Shown here: positions 60,615 through 64,000 of the stretch, one piece after another | Layout: each line of letters opens with the position of its first letter | Position numbering within the stretch: the stretch's first letter is position 1 | Origin: Methanocella paludicola SANAE | GTDB lineage: Archaea > Halobacteriota > Methanocellia > Methanocellales > Methanocellaceae | Assembly (NCBI RefSeq): GCF_000011005.1 | Contig: NC_013665.1 | Span: 2,767,501-2,831,500 of the forward strand | Direction of reading: 5' to 3' | DNA length: 64,000 nt | Translations under genes and position numbers: made by a program | Notes under the pieces: model-generated | The model's input: only the letters and a program-made list of their open reading frames with translations | What the model was told of the DNA's origin: nothing | Databases searched by the model: none

Positions 60615-61505
60615 CTATTTTTTAGCCTCCAGCCGGTGGCCGTTGATGACCAGCTTGTGCACGATCCGCAGGTCGGCCAGAGGCTCGTCCGGGCTGGCTA
60701 TTGCCACGGCCTGCACGTAGTCCTGGAGGGGGCCCGGGCTGATCTTCTTGCCGAGGGTCTCCTGGATCTGGAAGACGCCCGCGCTGTTGTTCATGTAGAT
60801 GTGGATCTCCACGGGCACCTCGGTGCCCTGCTGTATGTCGACCCGGTCGATGCTCAGCGCCGACACGGTGTGTATGTTGACGTTCCCCTTGTCGAAGGCG
60901 ATGCGCCCCCGGCCCTTGGTCATGTCCGTGCCGTCGGCGATGCCCACCAGGGCCGCCTCCACGGTGAGGTCGGGCACCTCGAACTCGTGGGAGTAGATGC
61001 AGTGGAGGATGTGGCCGCGCACCTCGTACATGGCCTCAGGGTCGTCGTATACCTCGGGCAGCAGGCGGTTCAGGAGCGGTATGGCCAGGTAGACGCCCGA
61101 TATGTGGTGGTTCTCCCGGTGCACCTGGTTGCCGATATCGTGGAGCAGGCCCGCCGCCATGACTATTAAGAACGCGTCGTCCTCTGTGCCGGCCTTATCT
61201 TTCATGATGCTGGCGGTGACGCCGTTGTCCAGGAGGAGCCGGAGCATCCTGAGCCCGCTGGCCGCGACGATCTTCGCGTGCGTCTCCCCGTGGTCGTTGA
61301 AGTTCAGCTTCGATACGGCGATGTAGTTGGACATGTCCCAGTCGGCGTTCATTTCCGCGTCGCCGTTGAGCAGCCCCCACAGCTTCTTCGTCTTCGGGTA
61401 CGGTTCCACGAGCTGCGTTATCGCGGCCTCTGCCGCGTCCTTGAGGGACATGTAGTTCGAGGGCATCTCGAGCTCATAGCCCTTGCCTGTTGCCACTCCT
61501 GCCAT
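60615..61505 (-). CDS. HD domain metal-dependent phosphohydrolase
   Basis: A 296-aa protein with the HD superfamily motif: His 76 (GETHAKIV), then His 122-Asp 123 in AAGLLHDIGNQVHRE, then HHISGVYLAIPLLNRLLPEV. A later Asp (GIADGTDMTKGRGRI) completes the metal site. The C-terminal part is beta-rich (TEVPVEIHIYMNNSAGVFQI). Archaeal members are usually uncharacterised; nucleotide or cyclic-dinucleotide hydrolysis is plausible. The gene stands alone on the minus strand. Confidence 0.86.
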   Translation of the reverse strand: MAGVATGKGYELEMPSNYMSLKDAAEAAITQLVEPYPKTKKLWGLLNGDAEMNADWDMSNYIAVSKLNFNDHGETHAKIVAASGLRMLRLLLDNGVTASIMKDKAGTEDDAFLIVMAAGLLHDIGNQVHRENHHISGVYLAIPLLNRLLPEVYDDPEAMYEVRGHILHCIYSHEFEVPDLTVEAALVGIADGTDMTKGRGRIAFDKGNVNIHTVSALSIDRVDIQQGTEVPVEIHIYMNNSAGVFQIQETLGKKISPGPLQDYVQAVAIASPDEPLADLRIVHKLVINGHRLEAKK

Positions 61506-61547
61506 AGGCTACTGGTTATTCACTAAAAGCTTATTAATCCTTTCAGG

Positions 61548-62510
61548 CTAGTTGTTGCCGCCCGTCTTCGCGTGCTTCTTCAGCAGCATCGTCAGGAGGT
61601 CGTCGCTGTCGTCCAGCGCCTTGAGGTCCTCGTGGCGCACTAGAACGGTATTCCCTATGTTCCGGGACTTGCTCATCTTCTTCACGATGAACACGGAGTA
61701 GGTGTCGGCGACGTCGGCCAGGCTCGACATGAACCGGGCCCGCTTGATGACGGCCTCGGAGTAGTCGCTCACGCCGGTGAGCACCTTGTTATCGTCGTCC
61801 CTGGAGAGGGCGTTGAAGGGAGCCTTCGCGGTCCGGAAGACGTCGAACCCGATGTCCTTCATCGTGCCCAGCGCCTCCTTCTCCAGGTCGGTCGCGTTGG
61901 CCATGTCGTCCTTCTCCTCCTCGCCGGGCTTCTCGAAGCGGACGAGCATGTTGATGGGCCGGGCCAGGGGAGTGTCCAGGACCGCCTCGAGCTTGAGCGC
62001 GATATCGATAGTAGCGTTCATGCCGTTCTCGTACTTGCTGATGGCCCGCCGGGACACGGCGAGGTGTTTCGCCAATTCGCCCAGAGAAATGTTCTTCGAC
62101 TCGCGGACCGCCTTGAGCGTGTCCCCGTCGATCTCGACGTACAGGCCGCCGGGCGCGGCGTACACTAGGGGCGGCACCTCCTCCAGGAAGTTGTCCTTGA
62201 ACGTCTCGATGTTGACGCAGGGTATGCCGTAGCGCAGGTATACCGCCCCGCCCTCGAGCGGGTGGTCGTTGGTGTGCTCGCCGATCACGATGGGCGTGCC
62301 GTTGAAGAGTACGGCCAGCCTCCGCATCTCCCGCGATGTATCCTCCCCGAGGCCCTCGATGTTGGAGAGCACCTTGATAAGGAGGAACGTTTTTCCCCTC
62401 CGGGCCCCGACGTCGAAGCTCCTGGGCCGGATGTCGCACTTCTCGGAGATGATGAACTCGGCCTTTTGCAGGATACGGATGGCCTGGTCGAGCAGCGTTT
62501 CTCGAGTCAT
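61548..62510 (-). CDS. Archaeal HTH transcriptional regulator (COG1395-like)
   Basis: A 320-aa protein from ATG 62510. The N-terminal domain (about 1-130) has an alternating strand/helix pattern (RGKTFLLIKVLSNIEG, GTPIVIGEHTNDHPLEGG) that recalls a nuclease-like or sensor fold. An XRE-type helix-turn-helix follows at about 138-170 (SLGELAKHLAVSRRAISKYE). The C-terminal part (about 200-320) is helical. This matches the conserved archaeal putative HTH regulator family. Its targets are unknown. It is divergent from tiaS; the TATA box TCATATAATAC lies about 20 nt before the ATG. Confidence 0.86.
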   Translation of the reverse strand: MTRETLLDQAIRILQKAEFIISEKCDIRPRSFDVGARRGKTFLLIKVLSNIEGLGEDTSREMRRLAVLFNGTPIVIGEHTNDHPLEGGAVYLRYGIPCVNIETFKDNFLEEVPPLVYAAPGGLYVEIDGDTLKAVRESKNISLGELAKHLAVSRRAISKYENGMNATIDIALKLEAVLDTPLARPINMLVRFEKPGEEEKDDMANATDLEKEALGTMKDIGFDVFRTAKAPFNALSRDDDNKVLTGVSDYSEAVIKRARFMSSLADVADTYSVFIVKKMSKSRNIGNTVLVRHEDLKALDDSDDLLTMLLKKHAKTGGNN

Positions 62511-62574
62511 AATGGCGAAAGTATTATATGATAACATTCAACTGTCTTTTTTCTAATATTAAAACATTTTCATC

Positions 62575-63831
62575 ATGCTGTACGTGGGAATTGACGATAC
62601 CGACTCGAAATGTGGCATGTGTACGACGTACCTGGCGGCCGTGCTAGCGGGGCGCCTCGAGGCCTTTGGCCTTCACGGCTACCCGAGGCTGATCAGGCTC
62701 AACCCTAACATCAAGTACAAGACCAGGGGTAATGCCGCCCTGTGCCTCGTCCTTGAGCGCGGGCCGGCCGATGAGGTGGAGCGTATCGTGGTCAGGGCCG
62801 TGGAGGAGTACGCCCGGTTCGACGACGAGAACACGAACCCCGGCGTGGTCATCCACGAGGGCGAGATCCCCGAAGACGTGAGGGCGTTCGCCATCCGGGT
62901 CGTCAGGGACGTGGTCGACATTCAGGAAGCGCTACTTTTGGCCAGGCGCCATGGCATGCGCGTGCACCGCTTCAAGAACGGCCGCGGCGTCATCGGCGCC
63001 CTCGCGTCCATCGGGCTCGACCTGTACGACCACACGTACGAGCTGCTCGCTTACCGCATGCCCGGGAACTACGAGAAGCCCCGGTGGCTGGACCGGGAAT
63101 CGGTCTACAGGATGGACGAGGCCACGTACCCGGACACCTGGGATAACGTCGACCTGCGGAACAAGGTCATCGTTTTTTCGCCCCACACCCCCGACCCCGT
63201 CCTCTACGGGATCAGGGGCAACAGCCCCGAAGTGCTCGTGGAAGCCCGGAAAATGCTCGTCACTGAGCCCGCGGAGCGCTCCCAGATATTCATCACCAAC
63301 CAGGGCACCGACATGCACCTCGTCGAGGCGAGAATCGCCGACGTCAGGAACGACCGCTCCTATATCTTAAAGGGCTTCGTCTGCGAGGAGCCCCGCGCCA
63401 TCGAGGGCGGCCACGTGTTCTTTAAGATGGAGCAGGCCGGGGCCTGCATCGAGTGCGCCGCCTTCGAGCCCACCAAGAACTTCCGGGAGATCGTGAAAAA
63501 ATTAATAAGAGGCGACGAAGTCCGCGTCTTCGGAAGCGTGAAGAACGGCACGGTGAACCTGGAAAAGCTCGAGATCGTAAAGCTCGCCGAGCTCGTTAAA
63601 ACCACGCCCCCGAAGTGCCCCGTTTGCGGCAAGAGCATGGAGTCCGTAGGTAAAGATAGGGGTTACCGGTGCCGGAAGTGCGGGGCAAAGCGGGCGCTTC
63701 CTGTTTTCGAAAGGGTAAAAAGGGATCTGGAGACGGGGCTGTACGAGGTGCCGCCGTCGGCGAGAAGGCACCTCGCGAAGCAAATTATAAGGATAAAGGA
63801 GCCCTGGTGCAGGACGCACCCGGGCCGGTAA
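62575..63831 (+). CDS. tiaS: tRNA(Ile2) 2-agmatinylcytidine synthetase
   Basis: A 418-aa archaeal enzyme that attaches agmatine to C34 of tRNA-Ile2 so that it reads AUA. The start YVGIDDTDSKCGMCTTYLAA is diagnostic. The kinase-like and ferredoxin-like parts run to about 260. An OB-fold is at about 265-340 (TDMHLVEARIADVRNDRSYI). The C-terminal zinc ribbon is CPVCGKSMESVGKDRGYRCR with Cys-x2-Cys twice. The length is normal. The HTH gene diverges upstream and a CBS gene converges 5 nt after the stop. Confidence 0.95.
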   Translation: MLYVGIDDTDSKCGMCTTYLAAVLAGRLEAFGLHGYPRLIRLNPNIKYKTRGNAALCLVLERGPADEVERIVVRAVEEYARFDDENTNPGVVIHEGEIPEDVRAFAIRVVRDVVDIQEALLLARRHGMRVHRFKNGRGVIGALASIGLDLYDHTYELLAYRMPGNYEKPRWLDRESVYRMDEATYPDTWDNVDLRNKVIVFSPHTPDPVLYGIRGNSPEVLVEARKMLVTEPAERSQIFITNQGTDMHLVEARIADVRNDRSYILKGFVCEEPRAIEGGHVFFKMEQAGACIECAAFEPTKNFREIVKKLIRGDEVRVFGSVKNGTVNLEKLEIVKLAELVKTTPPKCPVCGKSMESVGKDRGYRCRKCGAKRALPVFERVKRDLETGLYEVPPSARRHLAKQIIRIKEPWCRTHPGR

Positions 63832-63836
63832 AAAAA

Positions 63837-64000
63837 TTATTCCTGGTGCACGAGCACGGTCAGCAGGTCCCTGTCCAGTAAAAGCCCGTCCAGCTTATTG
63901 TCGGCCGTAATGACCGGCACCTGCTCGATGCGGTTCCGGCGCATCTTCTTGGCGCAGTCGGACACGGGCGTCTTGTGGAAGGCGGTGATGACGTCCTTGA
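63837..64000 (-). CDS. CBS domain protein, cut by the window edge
   Basis: The last 53 residues of a protein running off the right end. The sequence KDVITAFHKTPVSDCAKKMR, then NRIEQVPVITADNKLDGLLL, then DRDLLTVLVHQE fits the C-terminal half of a CBS pair, a sensor module for adenosyl ligands. Its stop codon is at 63839-63837. The rest of the domain layout cannot be seen. Confidence 0.75.
   Translation of the reverse strand, partial: KDVITAFHKTPVSDCAKKMRRNRIEQVPVITADNKLDGLLLDRDLLTVLVHQE

Noticed and set aside
1-64000. tRNA or rRNA genes
   Set aside because: Gaps were scanned by eye for cloverleaf and CCA-proximal signatures and for rRNA motifs; none was convincing. tRNAscan-SE would settle it.

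Overview
The window looks like the chromosome of a methanogenic euryarchaeon, most likely Methanocella or a close relative (order Methanocellales). This is inferred from remembered protein families, not from a database search. Archaeal markers are two CDC48-type ATPases, RadB, an RPA pair with a zinc finger, membrane-bound LonB, split GMP synthase (GuaAA), TiaS, Trm-G10, a UPF0200/UPF0201 fusion, and TATA boxes about 25 nt upstream of several start codons (leaderless transcription). Coding DNA is GC-rich and intergenic DNA AT-rich. I found no rRNA, tRNA, CRISPR array, transposase or phage genes.

Layout. 0-7 kb: a protein-quality-control block (wHTH fragment, CDC48, Hsp20, DUF1614 and PRC-barrel proteins, second CDC48). 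7-15 kb: larC, a tandem triplet of GT39-like membrane glycosyltransferases, a NERD protein, an RNase H-like protein, radB and a conserved hypothetical. 15-18 kb: anaerobic ribonucleotide reductase nrdD and its activase nrdG. 19-23 kb: an operon of UPF0200/0201 fusion, TIM-barrel isomerase and two MFS transporters. 24-32 kb: RNase Z, a PGF-CTERM surface protein, a degenerate P-type ATPase, a radical SAM/HhH protein, two cupredoxins with a small membrane protein, two YkgJ-type cysteine-cluster proteins and a peroxiredoxin. 32-36.7 kb: guaAA, a nuclease/wHTH/AbiEi-like protein, a Gly-rich secreted protein and the RPA operon. 36.9-46 kb: the most distinctive region, with two large paralogous one-component membrane regulators (extracytoplasmic beta-propeller, transmembrane helix, two cytoplasmic wHTHs) beside secreted Ig-like proteins and a secreted metalloprotease. 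46-64 kb: PUA, Trm-G10, ACT, UPF0210, PPOX, TldD/PmbA, LonB, an RND/COG1361 pair, an HD phosphohydrolase, an HTH regulator, TiaS and a CBS fragment.

Two signals stand out. First, a 13-15 nt motif (consensus near CGATTATGASAGA) lies just upstream of the TATA box of both membrane-regulator genes, of the divergent metalloprotease gene, and of a divergent non-coding stretch at about 40.62-40.72 kb that can fold into three perfect-stem hairpins followed by a T6 run. This looks like a self-contained regulon with a possible novel small RNA. Second, seven intergenic gaps hold long imperfect inverted repeats of about 155-350 bp, in at least three sequence families built from CACGGAG/CACAGAG/CGAAG words. 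One lies nested inside another. They carry no transposase and always sit beside at least one gene 3' end.
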